Positions 25,374 through 34,248 of a stretch of DNA of 64,000 nucleotides are shown piece by piece. The position numbers and the translations under genes were made by a program. The stretch covers positions 50,563 to 114,562 of the forward strand of contig NZ_JAKOIW010000011.1 of NCBI RefSeq assembly GCF_022206305.1, in the 5' to 3' direction. A model generated the notes under the pieces. The model did no database searches, was not told the DNA's origin, and saw only the letters and a program-made list of their open reading frames with translations. The number at the start of each line of letters is the position of its first letter. Within the stretch, counting starts at the first letter, position 1. The stretch comes from Gordonia sp. 'Campus' (GTDB taxonomy: Bacteria > Actinomycetota > Actinomycetes > Mycobacteriales > Mycobacteriaceae).

Positions 25374-26177
25374 ATGAGCAACGACGTCAACTACCAGGAC
25401 CCGTACGTGGGCGAACACCACGAACCTGACACGGGTTCGTCGCGCCGGTCGGGCGGGATCAGCATTCCCACCGTGCTTGCGTCGGCAGGCGTCGCCGCCA
25501 TCATCTCCGCGATCGTCGTCACCATCGGTGTGGTGGGCATCGTCGTGAGTGAGCGCAACGACTCCGCGAACGCCGCGCAACCGACCGTCGTCAACCTGGG
25601 TTCCGCGCAGTCAGCGCTGCCGCAGCAGGCCGTCGCCGGCCAGCAGCCGGCCGCCGCGCCGGGACAGCCCGCGCCTGCTGGTGCACCGGCACCGGCTGCG
25701 GCACCCGCCGCCGAGAACGTCCCCGAGAGCGGCGGCACCGTCGGAGCCGGACCCGCGCCCGCTCCCGCACCTGCGCCGGGCGCCACCACTGCGCCCCCGC
25801 AACAGACCGCCGCCGCGGCCGGACCGACCGCGCTGACGCCGGGACAGCTCAACACCAAGGTCAACACCGTCATGAACTCACGGGGCAGTCGCGCCGCGCG
25901 CGCCTCCGAGCTCGAGGGCGGCGAGCGGGCCCTGCGCCAGATCGACGCGGTCGCAGCGGCGATCACCACCTACGGCAACGTGGGGCTCAGCTACCAGATG
26001 GTCAACCCGGTGCAGCTCAACGGCACCACGATGACCGCACCGCTGCAGATCAGCATCGTCGGCCGCGGTAGCCAGAACCGGGCGCTCACCTGGGTCTGGA
26101 CCGGCGACAAGTGGAAGCTGTCCAACAAGAGCGTCTGCACCATCGCCGGCTTCCTCCTGCTGCCCTGCTCGCTCTGA
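25374..26177 (+). CDS. Membrane-anchored Ala/Pro-rich exported protein
   Basis: This 267-residue protein has a cytoplasmic N-tail, one membrane helix (about residues 36-60: ASAGVAAIISAIVVTIGVVG), a long Ala/Pro/Gln linker (about 78-150) and a folded C-terminal domain (NTKVNTVMNSRGSRA ... LTWVWTGDKWKLSNKSVCTI). The last part loosely resembles the domain of the mycobacterial low-molecular-weight antigen MTB12 family. GGAGAAAGAGC precedes the ATG. It lies between the siderophore operon and the binding lipoprotein, with a possible iron box, and might act in the envelope in iron uptake. That link is inference. Confidence 0.7.
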   Translation: MSNDVNYQDPYVGEHHEPDTGSSRRSGGISIPTVLASAGVAAIISAIVVTIGVVGIVVSERNDSANAAQPTVVNLGSAQSALPQQAVAGQQPAAAPGQPAPAGAPAPAAAPAAENVPESGGTVGAGPAPAPAPAPGATTAPPQQTAAAAGPTALTPGQLNTKVNTVMNSRGSRAARASELEGGERALRQIDAVAAAITTYGNVGLSYQMVNPVQLNGTTMTAPLQISIVGRGSQNRALTWVWTGDKWKLSNKSVCTIAGFLLLPCSL

Positions 26178-26204
26178 CCACCTGACTCCATCCGTCTCGT
26201 TCCC

Positions 26205-26226
26205 GGCCGGTCGTCGACGACCGGCC
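26205..26226. terminator. Palindromic hairpin after the exported-protein gene
   Basis: A perfect 22-bp palindrome, GGCCGGTCG with its complement around TCGA, lies 27 bp after the stop codon and before the next gene. It can form a stem of about nine pairs and may end transcription from the operon upstream. Confidence 0.5.
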
Positions 26227-26280
26227 GTGGTTCGGGCATCTCTGACATCGAACGACACCGACAACCTGGGAGATCTTCAC

Positions 26281-27252
26281 GTGACTTCACGACATCGCCT
26301 CGGCGCGCTCATCGCGAGCGTGCTCCTGTTCGCGGGCCTGGTGGCCGGTTGTTCGAGTTCGGACGACTCGAAGGGTGGCTCGGTCCAGCTGAACCTGCCC
26401 GACGGCCGATCGGTCACCATCCCGGACACCCCGGAGCGGATCGTCACACTGGGCGATCAGTGGACCGACGTGGCGCTGTCGTTCGGCGTGACCCCGGCCG
26501 GCTACTACGACTACTCGAAGTCGGCCACCGGTGAACTGCAGCCCTGGTACGGCGAGAAGCTCGCCGACGCCACCTTCGTCGACCCGACCAAGGGCGACGA
26601 TGCGACGACCATCGCCAAGCTGAACCCGGATCTGATCTTCGCCCCGGGCTTCGCTTCCGACAGTCCCGAGTTCCAGCAGATCTCCAAGCTCGCCCCGACG
26701 GTGAACTCCGTCAGCGGACAGGAGATCGATCCCTGGCAGGACATGGTCACCGTGATGGGAACCGTGTTGCACGAGCCGGAGAAGGCGACCGAGATCATCG
26801 ACGGGACCAAGGCCAAGGTCGCCGCCGTGGGCGAGGAGTTCCCCGGGCTGAAGGGCAAGACCTACGCTTTCGCGTTCATGTACGGCAACGATCAGATCTC
26901 CGTCCTCGGTGACGAGAACGACGGTGCGGCAAAGCTGTTCACCGATCTGGGGATGAAGATGGCGCCCAAGCTGGTCGCGGAGTACCAGCGCACCGGCCAG
27001 CCGCGATTCGCGCTGAGCACCGAGAACGTCCCGATGCTCGACGCCGACGTGCTGATCATCGCGACGGCCACCCCGCAGCAGGCGGACACCCTGCGCAACC
27101 TTCCGGGTTACAAGAACCTGAAGGCCGTGCAGGACAACGCCGTCACGTTCATGACCCAGTCGCAGATCACCGGCCTCAACTCGCCGTCGCCGAACTCGAT
27201 CCCGTACGTCCTGGACCTGCTGAAGCCGTCGTTCGCGGCCGCCACCAGCTGA
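26281..27252 (+). CDS. Iron-siderophore ABC transporter substrate-binding lipoprotein
   Basis: This is a 323-residue FecB/FhuD-type periplasmic binding protein anchored by a lipobox (LLFAGLVAGC, Cys about residue 21). The mature part has TPERIVTLGDQWTDVALSFGV and IAKLNPDLIFAPG, typical of class III siderophore receptors, and ends with NSIPYVLDLLKPSF. GTG 26281 begins VTSRHRLGALIASVLLFAGL, matching the signal, rather than the longer frame from 26227. No permease or ATPase genes follow, so import must use components coded elsewhere. No clear iron box was seen directly before it. Confidence 0.9.
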   Translation: MTSRHRLGALIASVLLFAGLVAGCSSSDDSKGGSVQLNLPDGRSVTIPDTPERIVTLGDQWTDVALSFGVTPAGYYDYSKSATGELQPWYGEKLADATFVDPTKGDDATTIAKLNPDLIFAPGFASDSPEFQQISKLAPTVNSVSGQEIDPWQDMVTVMGTVLHEPEKATEIIDGTKAKVAAVGEEFPGLKGKTYAFAFMYGNDQISVLGDENDGAAKLFTDLGMKMAPKLVAEYQRTGQPRFALSTENVPMLDADVLIIATATPQQADTLRNLPGYKNLKAVQDNAVTFMTQSQITGLNSPSPNSIPYVLDLLKPSFAAATS

Positions 27253-27266
27253 TCCCGCTCCACCCG

Positions 27267-27297
27267 ACTCGCCCTCCGTGGATTACGGAGGGCGAGT
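27267..27297. terminator. Hairpin terminator after the siderophore-binding lipoprotein
   Basis: A perfect 13-bp stem (27267-27279 with 27285-27297; ACTCGCCCTCCGT) and a five-base GGATT loop lies 15 bp after the stop codon. A short TTCGTGTTC stretch follows. Confidence 0.7.
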
Positions 27298-27325
27298 TCG
27301 TGTTCGGGACCCTTCGAGGCTCGTC

Positions 27326-27446
27326 GCTTGCGCTCCTCGCACCTCAGGGAGCGGGATGGCGTTGCTTGCGCTCCTCGCACCTCAGGGAGCGGAGTAGTGC
27401 GCCTGCGGGGCCGGTCGACCTCTGCTCCCTGAGGTGTGAGCGCAGC
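27326..27446. repeat. 29-bp repeat in two direct copies and one inverted copy
   Basis: Identical 29-bp copies lie at 27326-27354 and 27364-27392, beginning GCTTGCGCTCCTCGCACCTC. A diverged inverted copy is at about 27424-27446 (GCTCCCTGAGGTG). The second direct copy and the inverted one can pair. The element lies between convergent siderophore genes; the rest of the 27253-27534 gap holds only the hairpin before it. Confidence 0.8.
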
Positions 27447-27534
27447 GAGCCACGAAGGGCTCCTTGGTGCCTCGACGAACGCCGTCGGCCCGACCCGCAA
27501 GGCGGATCGGGCCGTGGTGGACCGGACTGGGGTG

Positions 27535-28854
27535 CTACGAGGTGACGATGTCGTCGTCGTCCGAGGCGCCGAAGCTGGTGAAGGCGGTGTGCTTCGGCAC
27601 GCGGTAGGCCTCGCGGCCGAGGACGGTGTTGAGGATGCGGGCGTTGCGTACCGCACCGATGTCGAGGTTCGGGGCCGAGACGCCGTGCGCGTGCTCCTCC
27701 GCGTTGGCCACGAAGATGCGGTTGGTCAGCGCGTCGTCGGTCTCGATCTCGTGATTGGCGCCGATGATCAGGCGTCCACGCGAATCACGGTGCAACAGTG
27801 AATCGATCGGAGCGAGGAAGTCGGCCCGACGGGCCTGGTAGCCGGTACTGGCGATGACCATGTCGGTGGTGTGGGCGAGTTCCGTACCGGTGTCGAGGTG
27901 GCGTCCGCGCACGCGCAGCTTGCCGTCGGCCAGGGTGTCGATGCCCTCGACCTCGACCGAGATCCGCAGCTGCACCGGGTTCAGCTTCTCCTGCAGTTGT
28001 CGGCGGTACAGCAGGTCGTGCAACCGCTCGAGGGTGTCGGTCGAGACGCCCTTGTGGAACTGCCAGTGCTGCGGTCGAATACGATCGCGCGCGGCCTCGG
28101 GCAGGCTGTGGAAGTACTCCATGTACGCCGGCGTGGTCATCTCCAAGGACAACTTGGTGAAGTCCAGCGGCGCGAACCACGGGGTGCGTGTCCACCAGCG
28201 AACCGCCGGCCCTCCGCGCAGGTTCGACTCGAGCAGGTCGATGACGATCTCGGCGCCCGACTGACCGGAGCCGACGACGGTCACGGTGTCGGCGGCGAGT
28301 GCCTTCTCCTGAACGAACAGGTATTCGGAACTGTGGACCACCGCGGGCGAATCCGACGAGAGCGCCTGCGGTACGAAGGGTTCGGTGCCGATGCCGACCA
28401 CCACGTGCTCGGCGATCACCGTCGAGACGACGTCTCCGGACCGGGTGGTCACGCGGAAGGCGTCGGCGTCGGCATCCCACACGACTTCGTCGACCGTGGT
28501 CCCGAAGCGCAGCGAGTCCAACCGGTCGACGCACCACCGCAGGTACGCCTCGTACTCGATGCGGGTGGGGAAGAAGTCCTCCCGCACCAGGAATCGGTAC
28601 ATGCGGTCGATGTCGGCCATGTAGTTCAGGAACGACAGCGGGTGAGTGGGATCGACCAGCGTCACCAGGTCCGACAGGAAACTCACCTGCAGGGTGGCGT
28701 CGTCGAACATCAGACCCGGGTGCCACCGGAACTCGTCACGCGAGTCGACGACGAGCAGGTTCACGTCGTCCAGCGTCGAGGCGAGCGCGGCCAGGCCCAG
28801 ATTGAAAGGGCCGCAACCGATCGCCAGTACATCTACGGTCTCAACACGGGTCAT
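27535..28854 (-). CDS. Diamine/amino-acid N-hydroxylase (MbtG/IucD/DesB family)
   Basis: This 439-residue flavin-dependent N-monooxygenase makes the hydroxylamine needed for a hydroxamate ligand. It has FAD motif IGCGPFNLGLAAL, the family helix HPGLMFDDATLQVSFLSDL, NADPH motif VVGSGQSGAE and the C-terminal DMVIASTGYQ. ATG 28854 overlaps the stop of the PLP decarboxylase gene as ATGA. That coupling suggests that the decarboxylated diamine (cadaverine or putrescine) is the substrate, as for DesB, rather than lysine as for MbtG. Substrate choice cannot be read from the sequence. Confidence 0.87.
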   Translation of the reverse strand: MTRVETVDVLAIGCGPFNLGLAALASTLDDVNLLVVDSRDEFRWHPGLMFDDATLQVSFLSDLVTLVDPTHPLSFLNYMADIDRMYRFLVREDFFPTRIEYEAYLRWCVDRLDSLRFGTTVDEVVWDADADAFRVTTRSGDVVSTVIAEHVVVGIGTEPFVPQALSSDSPAVVHSSEYLFVQEKALAADTVTVVGSGQSGAEIVIDLLESNLRGGPAVRWWTRTPWFAPLDFTKLSLEMTTPAYMEYFHSLPEAARDRIRPQHWQFHKGVSTDTLERLHDLLYRRQLQEKLNPVQLRISVEVEGIDTLADGKLRVRGRHLDTGTELAHTTDMVIASTGYQARRADFLAPIDSLLHRDSRGRLIIGANHEIETDDALTNRIFVANAEEHAHGVSAPNLDIGAVRNARILNTVLGREAYRVPKHTAFTSFGASDDDDIVTS

Positions 28855-30416
28855 TCGGGTACTCTCACCATTTCTTCTGTGTGGGAACGAGCGCCGCCGG
28901 CTGGGGCTGATCCGCCGGGTGCGGCGCTGCCTTCGGACTCGACCTCGAGCGCCACACGGAGGAGCTCGTCGAACAGGTCGTCGATGTCGCTCTCGGCGGT
29001 CTCGGGATTGAGCAGGGTCAGCTTCAGGCACGTCTGGGGTTCGTCCTCGCCGGGAACCCGGACCTGGGTGCGCCCGATGAGCGCCTTGCCGTCGGTGATG
29101 AGCCTGCGGCGCAGCTCGCCGTTGACCGCGTCGAGGTCGCTGCACCGGTACCGGAACACCACGGTGGTGAGGGTGACCGGGGCGATGAGCTCGAGCTGCA
29201 GTTCGGTTGCGACACGCTGCTCGGCGTACACGGCGAGGTCGTTGCACTTCTCCAGCATCTCGCCGAGCGTGCGGCGGCCGTAGGCCATGAGGGTGGCCGC
29301 GACCTTCAGCACATCCGGTCGGCGCGTGGTCTGCAGGGTCTGGCCCAGGAGCCCGCTGTAACCGGCCTCGACGTCGTCGTCGGGGTTCAGGTAGGCGACC
29401 GAACGGTTGAGGGACACGAAGCGGTTGGCATCCGAGAGGAGCATGAGGCTCGCCGCCGCGGGCTGCCATCCCACCTTGTGCAGGTCGAGCGTGACCGAGT
29501 CGGCGCGCTCGACGCCGGTGAGCAGGCCGGCGAGCCGGTCGGAGAACAGGGAGCCGAAACCATATGCGGCGTCGACGTGCATCCAGATCTCATGGCGTTC
29601 GGCGATGTCGGCGATCTCCGTCAGCGGGTCGACGGTGCCGAAGTCGGTGGTGCCCGCGGTCGCGATGATCGCCAATGGCGTGACGGCACCGGCGGCGCGG
29701 ATCGCTGCCTCCAGGGCCTCCGGGATCATGCGGTGGTGCGAGTCGACCTCGACCGGGATGACCGCGGACTCGCCGAGACCCAGTGCCGCGCAGGCACGGT
29801 GAACCGAGAAGTGGGCGACACGTGAACAGAACACGACCGGCCGGGGCAGTGCGCCCACACCGTCCTGTCGGACGTCGATTCCGCGTCGTGCCGCGGTGTG
29901 ATCACGAGCGATCATGAGCGCCAGCAGATTCGAGATCGACCCGCCGGGACTGAAGACGCCGCCGGCATGTTCGCCGAAACCGGCCAGGCGGGCGAGTGAT
30001 TGCACGGTCCAGGTCTCCAGCGCGAGTGTGGCCGGGCCGGAGTCGTAGGTGTCCAGCGAGGCATTCGTCGCACTGGCCAGGGCATCGGCCGCGACCGCAA
30101 CCGACAGCGGCGCCGGTTGCAGGTGGGCGGCCGCCATGGGATGGGTGAGGTCGAGTCCGTACTCGGCGACGAGCCGTGCCAACCGCTCGAGGGCCTCGGA
30201 CTCGCCGATCCCGTTCTCGGGGATGCCGTGCGGGCCCAGCAGCGCGGTGACGCCGGCCAGGACCGCGACGGGGTCGCCGCCGGGGAGAGGCGCACCGTGG
30301 TGGTGTTCACTCACGGCGGCGGCGACCTCGGCGAGGCCGCGGCCGACGCCGGCCCAGCCGTCGCCCGGCCGGGCGAATCGCGAGGCACCCCACACGGACT
30401 GGCGGTCTTCGGACAC
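28851..30416 (-). CDS. PLP-dependent amino-acid decarboxylase (DesA/diaminobutyrate decarboxylase type)
   Basis: This 521-residue group II decarboxylase has FSPGGSISNLLALMIARD, the cofactor-binding IATAGTTDFGTVDP and MHVDAAYGFG, and the Schiff-base lysine in LDLHKVGWQPAAASLM. In siderophore clusters such enzymes supply cadaverine from lysine (DesA) or a related diamine. It is coupled to the N-hydroxylase by a four-base overlap. The frame is open far upstream, but GTG 30416 (VSEDRQSVWGASRF), after an AGGGGGGAA ribosome site, is the correct start. Confidence 0.87.
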   Translation of the reverse strand: MSEDRQSVWGASRFARPGDGWAGVGRGLAEVAAAVSEHHHGAPLPGGDPVAVLAGVTALLGPHGIPENGIGESEALERLARLVAEYGLDLTHPMAAAHLQPAPLSVAVAADALASATNASLDTYDSGPATLALETWTVQSLARLAGFGEHAGGVFSPGGSISNLLALMIARDHTAARRGIDVRQDGVGALPRPVVFCSRVAHFSVHRACAALGLGESAVIPVEVDSHHRMIPEALEAAIRAAGAVTPLAIIATAGTTDFGTVDPLTEIADIAERHEIWMHVDAAYGFGSLFSDRLAGLLTGVERADSVTLDLHKVGWQPAAASLMLLSDANRFVSLNRSVAYLNPDDDVEAGYSGLLGQTLQTTRRPDVLKVAATLMAYGRRTLGEMLEKCNDLAVYAEQRVATELQLELIAPVTLTTVVFRYRCSDLDAVNGELRRRLITDGKALIGRTQVRVPGEDEPQTCLKLTLLNPETAESDIDDLFDELLRVALEVESEGSAAPGGSAPAGGARSHTEEMVRVPE

Positions 30417-30466
30417 TGAGTTCCCCCCTGTTGGATCTGGTGCGGTGTGATGCGGCGGGTGGCCGG

Positions 30467-31930
30467 TCATCGGACGATGAGTTTCTGTGCGACGCGCTCG
30501 TCGAGTGCGTTCAGCAATTCCGAGACGGTGAGGTCCAGCGAATCGGGGACCAGGTCGACGAGGGTCGTCAGCACCTCGGTGCTCCGCGACGCGATCTCGT
30601 CGGGAACGACGCCGGGTTGATGGTCGACCTCGACGTGCGTGGCGTCGTCGTCGGCCTCGAAGGCGATGGAGAGCGGATAGTTCGCGATCCCGTGGAACAC
30701 CGACCGGCAGGTGACGGGCGCATCGGCGGGTTGCGGGATACCGCGCAGCGGAGCCGGGCGAACGGAGGCCATGATCTCCATGACCGGGAATCTGCCGCCC
30801 CCCTGCCGCAGTGCGGTCAGGACGGGACCGAAGTCGGTGCCGGAGTGCTCCATCGACCGGTAGATCTCCGCTGCCGCGCTGCGTAGCGACTGTTCGACGG
30901 TCGCCGCCGGGTCGACGCGGAACCGCATTGGAATGATGTTGCCGCAGTATCCGATGTACTGCGGTGACTGTTCGCGTCTGCGGTTGTCGGCGGGGACGAC
31001 GAGAACGTGATCGGCCGCACCGGTCAGTGCGAACGCCGCCAGCGAACAGATCCCGATCAACAACGCGTTCGGGGTGGCGCCGACGGTCTGCGACACGCGG
31101 TCGAAGGCGGCGAGCGAGTCGCCGGCAACCGGAGCCGCGACCTTGACGCCCGCCCGGTCGTCCATCGGCGACAGCCAGCTCTCGGCGGCACTCTCGGTGG
31201 GAAGTGCACCCGTGAACGGGTGGCGGACATCGTCGGCTGCCCAGGTGTCGAGCGCGTGACGCACCGCGCGTTCGGCGGCGTCCGTCGCGGCCTCGGCGTC
31301 GGGGGTCTCCGGCCGGTTCTCGGCGGCGGTGTCGCCGGGCCACGAGCCCGAGACCAGGGTGCCCAGGAGCAATGGCCACGACGTGTCGTCGACCGCCAGG
31401 TGATGCACCACCAGGATCATGGTGACGTTGCCGTCCGATCCCGAGACACGCATGCGGACAGGAGGTTCGGCGGTGAGGTCGAACGCGGCCCGGGTGAGGC
31501 CCGTGGCGATCGCATCGATGCCCGCCGCTTCGGTGGCCGCTGCGTCGGCAGCGGGCGTGCCCCACGTCCACACCGATTCGGTGGCGTCCCAGGACCCCGC
31601 GCGGTCCACGGCGCGGCGCCGCGGCACACCCGCGGCGTCCACCTCGACGACCGAGCGCAGCACGTCGCATCGTTCGACCAGCAGTTCGGCGGAGTCCACC
31701 ACCGAACGCACGGAACGGTTGCCGCTGAACTCCAGCACCAGACCGATGTTGTGCGACAACGATTCCGGATCGAGCTCGTAGATCCGCCACATCCGGCGCT
31801 CGGCGATGCCGAACTCCCCGAACGGCATGTCGGCGGTGCGGGGCCCGTTGTCGGCGGCGGTGTCGGTGTCGGTACTCGCCGCGATCCGGCGGCGCAGCAA
31901 CGTCAGTCGCGCTTCGGTCAGCGCAGGCAT
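30467..31930 (-). CDS. Stand-alone NRPS condensation-domain protein
   Basis: This 487-residue protein is a single condensation domain with the active-site motif HHLAVDD (HHxxxD) near residue 180 and late motifs such as [15 protein letters not shown]. No adenylation or carrier domain is fused. As the NRPS ends in a carrier domain with no thioesterase, this protein could release the salicyl-oxazoline (or thiazoline) chain by condensing it with an amine. ATG 31930 lies 13 bp inside the end of the penicillin-acylase gene, so translation is coupled. Confidence 0.83.
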   Translation of the reverse strand: MPALTEARLTLLRRRIAASTDTDTAADNGPRTADMPFGEFGIAERRMWRIYELDPESLSHNIGLVLEFSGNRSVRSVVDSAELLVERCDVLRSVVEVDAAGVPRRRAVDRAGSWDATESVWTWGTPAADAAATEAAGIDAIATGLTRAAFDLTAEPPVRMRVSGSDGNVTMILVVHHLAVDDTSWPLLLGTLVSGSWPGDTAAENRPETPDAEAATDAAERAVRHALDTWAADDVRHPFTGALPTESAAESWLSPMDDRAGVKVAAPVAGDSLAAFDRVSQTVGATPNALLIGICSLAAFALTGAADHVLVVPADNRRREQSPQYIGYCGNIIPMRFRVDPAATVEQSLRSAAAEIYRSMEHSGTDFGPVLTALRQGGGRFPVMEIMASVRPAPLRGIPQPADAPVTCRSVFHGIANYPLSIAFEADDDATHVEVDHQPGVVPDEIASRSTEVLTTLVDLVPDSLDLTVSELLNALDERVAQKLIVR

Positions 31931-34248
31931 GGCTCTCCCTCGGTCGATGTGGCGATGGAATCCGCTGCGGCGCGCAGTGCGTCCCAGTCCCGGACGACGG
32001 TGACGAGCTCGCCCCGGGCCCACAGCGGGGCCTGATCCTGGAAGTGTTCGGACCGCGGGTCGCCGCTGACCCCGAGCGGAACGATCCACCTGCTCGCACC
32101 ACGGTCGGCGAGATCCCACACGAATCGTGCGGCGGCACCGGTGATGCACATGTGGGTACCGACCGCCGCGGCGTTGGCGAAGACGCATTCGGCGTCGCCG
32201 GCCAGCGGGAGCGGTGTGGGTCGGAGGCCGGCGAACAGTTCCGGGTACTGCGGCGAGGCGCCGACGAGGTCGAACCCGTGGATCGGCGCGAGGAGGTGGA
32301 CACTGCCCCAGGTCGGCGTCGCCCCGAACGCCGCGATCCGGGCGACGACGGCGTCCAGGGCGGTGACCGCCACGGATTCGATGTCGATGCCGATCCCAGC
32401 GGTGTTGGCGACCACCGATGTCAGGGCGGTCGCGAGGCGCGGCTCCGGGACGAACCAGGGCTGGAAGACCGCGGGGAACCCGTGGGGCCCGCGGAGCGGG
32501 GCGAGCACATCGGTGCTCGCGACCCCCAGTACGAGCTGGGTGCGGAACTCGGCGTACAGGTACGCGTCGGTGCTCTCGACATCCATCGTGCGGTCCCAGG
32601 CGACGAGACGTCGTCGGATGTCCTCGGCCTCCGGTGTCTGCGCGCGGATGCGGGAGAGCAACTGCTGGACCGACTCGGCCTGTTCGAGACGGATGTCGCC
32701 CTGGATGTCGCCGCAGTCGGCGGGGCTGACGGAATCGAGTTCGTCGAGGCGGGTCGTGATCCGGTCGGCGCGGAACGGTTCCACACACTCGCTGGTGACG
32801 GGTTGCAGGGGCAGCACATCCGACAACCGCTGATTGGCCGTGACGGTGACGCCGCCGTGGAGGGTCGCGTCGAAATCGGGGTCGCCCAGCGAACCGGTGT
32901 CGTAACCCCGCCACTGATAACGGTCGTCCCAACCGGGAACCGGCAGCCAGTAGTTCTCCGGTGCACGCACGGGCACCCGGCCCGCGACGTGGGTGGCGAC
33001 CGTTCCGTCGGCCGAGGCGATGACGGCTCGGTTGACCGGTTCGACCCAGTTGGTCAGCGCGGCTTCGACATCGGCGATCGTCCGCGCGAACAGCAGGTCG
33101 ATCGGCGCGTCGAAGGTGACCTCTTCGGAGAGCAGCGGCGAGCGCAGGCTCATCGCGAACGCCTCGTCCGGGCCGCCGAAGACGACTGCGCCGTTCGGCG
33201 TCGTGATCACCTGCACGGGCACGGCTTCGGCGTCTCGGACGGCGATCGACTCGATCTGGACCGTCGCGTGGACGCGGTCCCCGCCGGGGGTCTCGACGAG
33301 CACCTCGCCGGAGGAGTTCCGAGTCAACCGTTCGATGAACAGGTCCTGGTAGTCACCCATGGCATTGGTGATGCCCCAGGCGATGTCGTCCCCCTGGCAG
33401 AAGTGGGGGACACCCGGGACGCCGGCGAAGGCGAAACCCGCCATGTCGAACGGCGCGGCGGGATCCGTCGACGCCAGGTGGAACTGCTGGTAGATGCCCG
33501 GCAGTTCGAGGAAGCGATGGGGGTCCCCGGCCACGATGGGCGAGCCGGTGGAACTCCGCTCGGCCGACACTCCCCACGCGTTGCTGCCGGACATCGGGTC
33601 GCCGAGATCGATGGCGGGGGCGGGTCGGTCGGGTGCCGCGGGCCGGGTGAGGTCCAGGATCTGGTCCAGGAACGCCTGGTCGGGCATCGCCGGCACGGTC
33701 GGGTCCACTTCGCGGGTCTCGAAGTCCCAGAACCGCAGAGCGTCCAGACCGAGGGTGCGACAGGCGTGGAGACGGAACAGTTTGGTGGTGAACCGGCCGA
33801 ACAAGACGTGATGCATGATGAAGACCGAGATCGGGGTCCACGGTTGCCACGGCCGAGCCCGGTGGTCGAGTGCTTCGAGTTCCGGTGCTGCACAGTCGGG
33901 ATCGATGTCGTCGAGGGTGCTGTTCACGCCGTCGACGTAGGCGCTGATGAGACTTCGGGTCCGATCGGACGACGCCTCGAAGATCCGTTTCGCCGCGGCG
34001 TCGAGCCGGGCGCGGCGCGCGAAGGTGTCCCATTCGACGCAGGACTCGCCGAAGACCTCGGCGGTGCGACCCTCGGCGCGGAGCCGCATGAACTCGATCT
34101 GCCAGCGGCGGTCCTGCCCGCAGGCGCGGCCCTGTCCGTAGAGTGCGCCGATCGCACTCGAGGACAGGACATGCGGGATGCCGTGCGTGTCGCGCAGGAT
34201 CTCGACGTCCGGTCGGTCGTTCAGCTGGGTGGAACTCACTTCGATCAC
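31918..34248 (-). CDS. Penicillin acylase family N-terminal nucleophile hydrolase
   Basis: This 776-residue protein has the penicillin acylase layout: an A-chain region starting [30 protein letters not shown], then [25 protein letters not shown], where Ser of SNAW is the expected autocatalytic nucleophile. PvdQ-like members of this family deacylate siderophore precursors. No signal peptide is seen, unlike PvdQ, so it may work in the cytoplasm. GTG 34248 overlaps the NIS synthetase stop (GTGA). Its place inside the operon points to acyl removal or transfer on a siderophore intermediate, which is inference. Confidence 0.87.
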   Translation of the reverse strand: MIEVSSTQLNDRPDVEILRDTHGIPHVLSSSAIGALYGQGRACGQDRRWQIEFMRLRAEGRTAEVFGESCVEWDTFARRARLDAAAKRIFEASSDRTRSLISAYVDGVNSTLDDIDPDCAAPELEALDHRARPWQPWTPISVFIMHHVLFGRFTTKLFRLHACRTLGLDALRFWDFETREVDPTVPAMPDQAFLDQILDLTRPAAPDRPAPAIDLGDPMSGSNAWGVSAERSSTGSPIVAGDPHRFLELPGIYQQFHLASTDPAAPFDMAGFAFAGVPGVPHFCQGDDIAWGITNAMGDYQDLFIERLTRNSSGEVLVETPGGDRVHATVQIESIAVRDAEAVPVQVITTPNGAVVFGGPDEAFAMSLRSPLLSEEVTFDAPIDLLFARTIADVEAALTNWVEPVNRAVIASADGTVATHVAGRVPVRAPENYWLPVPGWDDRYQWRGYDTGSLGDPDFDATLHGGVTVTANQRLSDVLPLQPVTSECVEPFRADRITTRLDELDSVSPADCGDIQGDIRLEQAESVQQLLSRIRAQTPEAEDIRRRLVAWDRTMDVESTDAYLYAEFRTQLVLGVASTDVLAPLRGPHGFPAVFQPWFVPEPRLATALTSVVANTAGIGIDIESVAVTALDAVVARIAAFGATPTWGSVHLLAPIHGFDLVGASPQYPELFAGLRPTPLPLAGDAECVFANAAAVGTHMCITGAAARFVWDLADRGASRWIVPLGVSGDPRSEHFQDQAPLWARGELVTVVRDWDALRAAADSIATSTEGEPCLR

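Noticed and set aside
28851-32303. 1150-codon reading as one long decarboxylase fusion
   Set aside because: The upstream part is the wrong frame of the condensation gene. GTG 30416, after AGGGGGGAA, starts the real protein.
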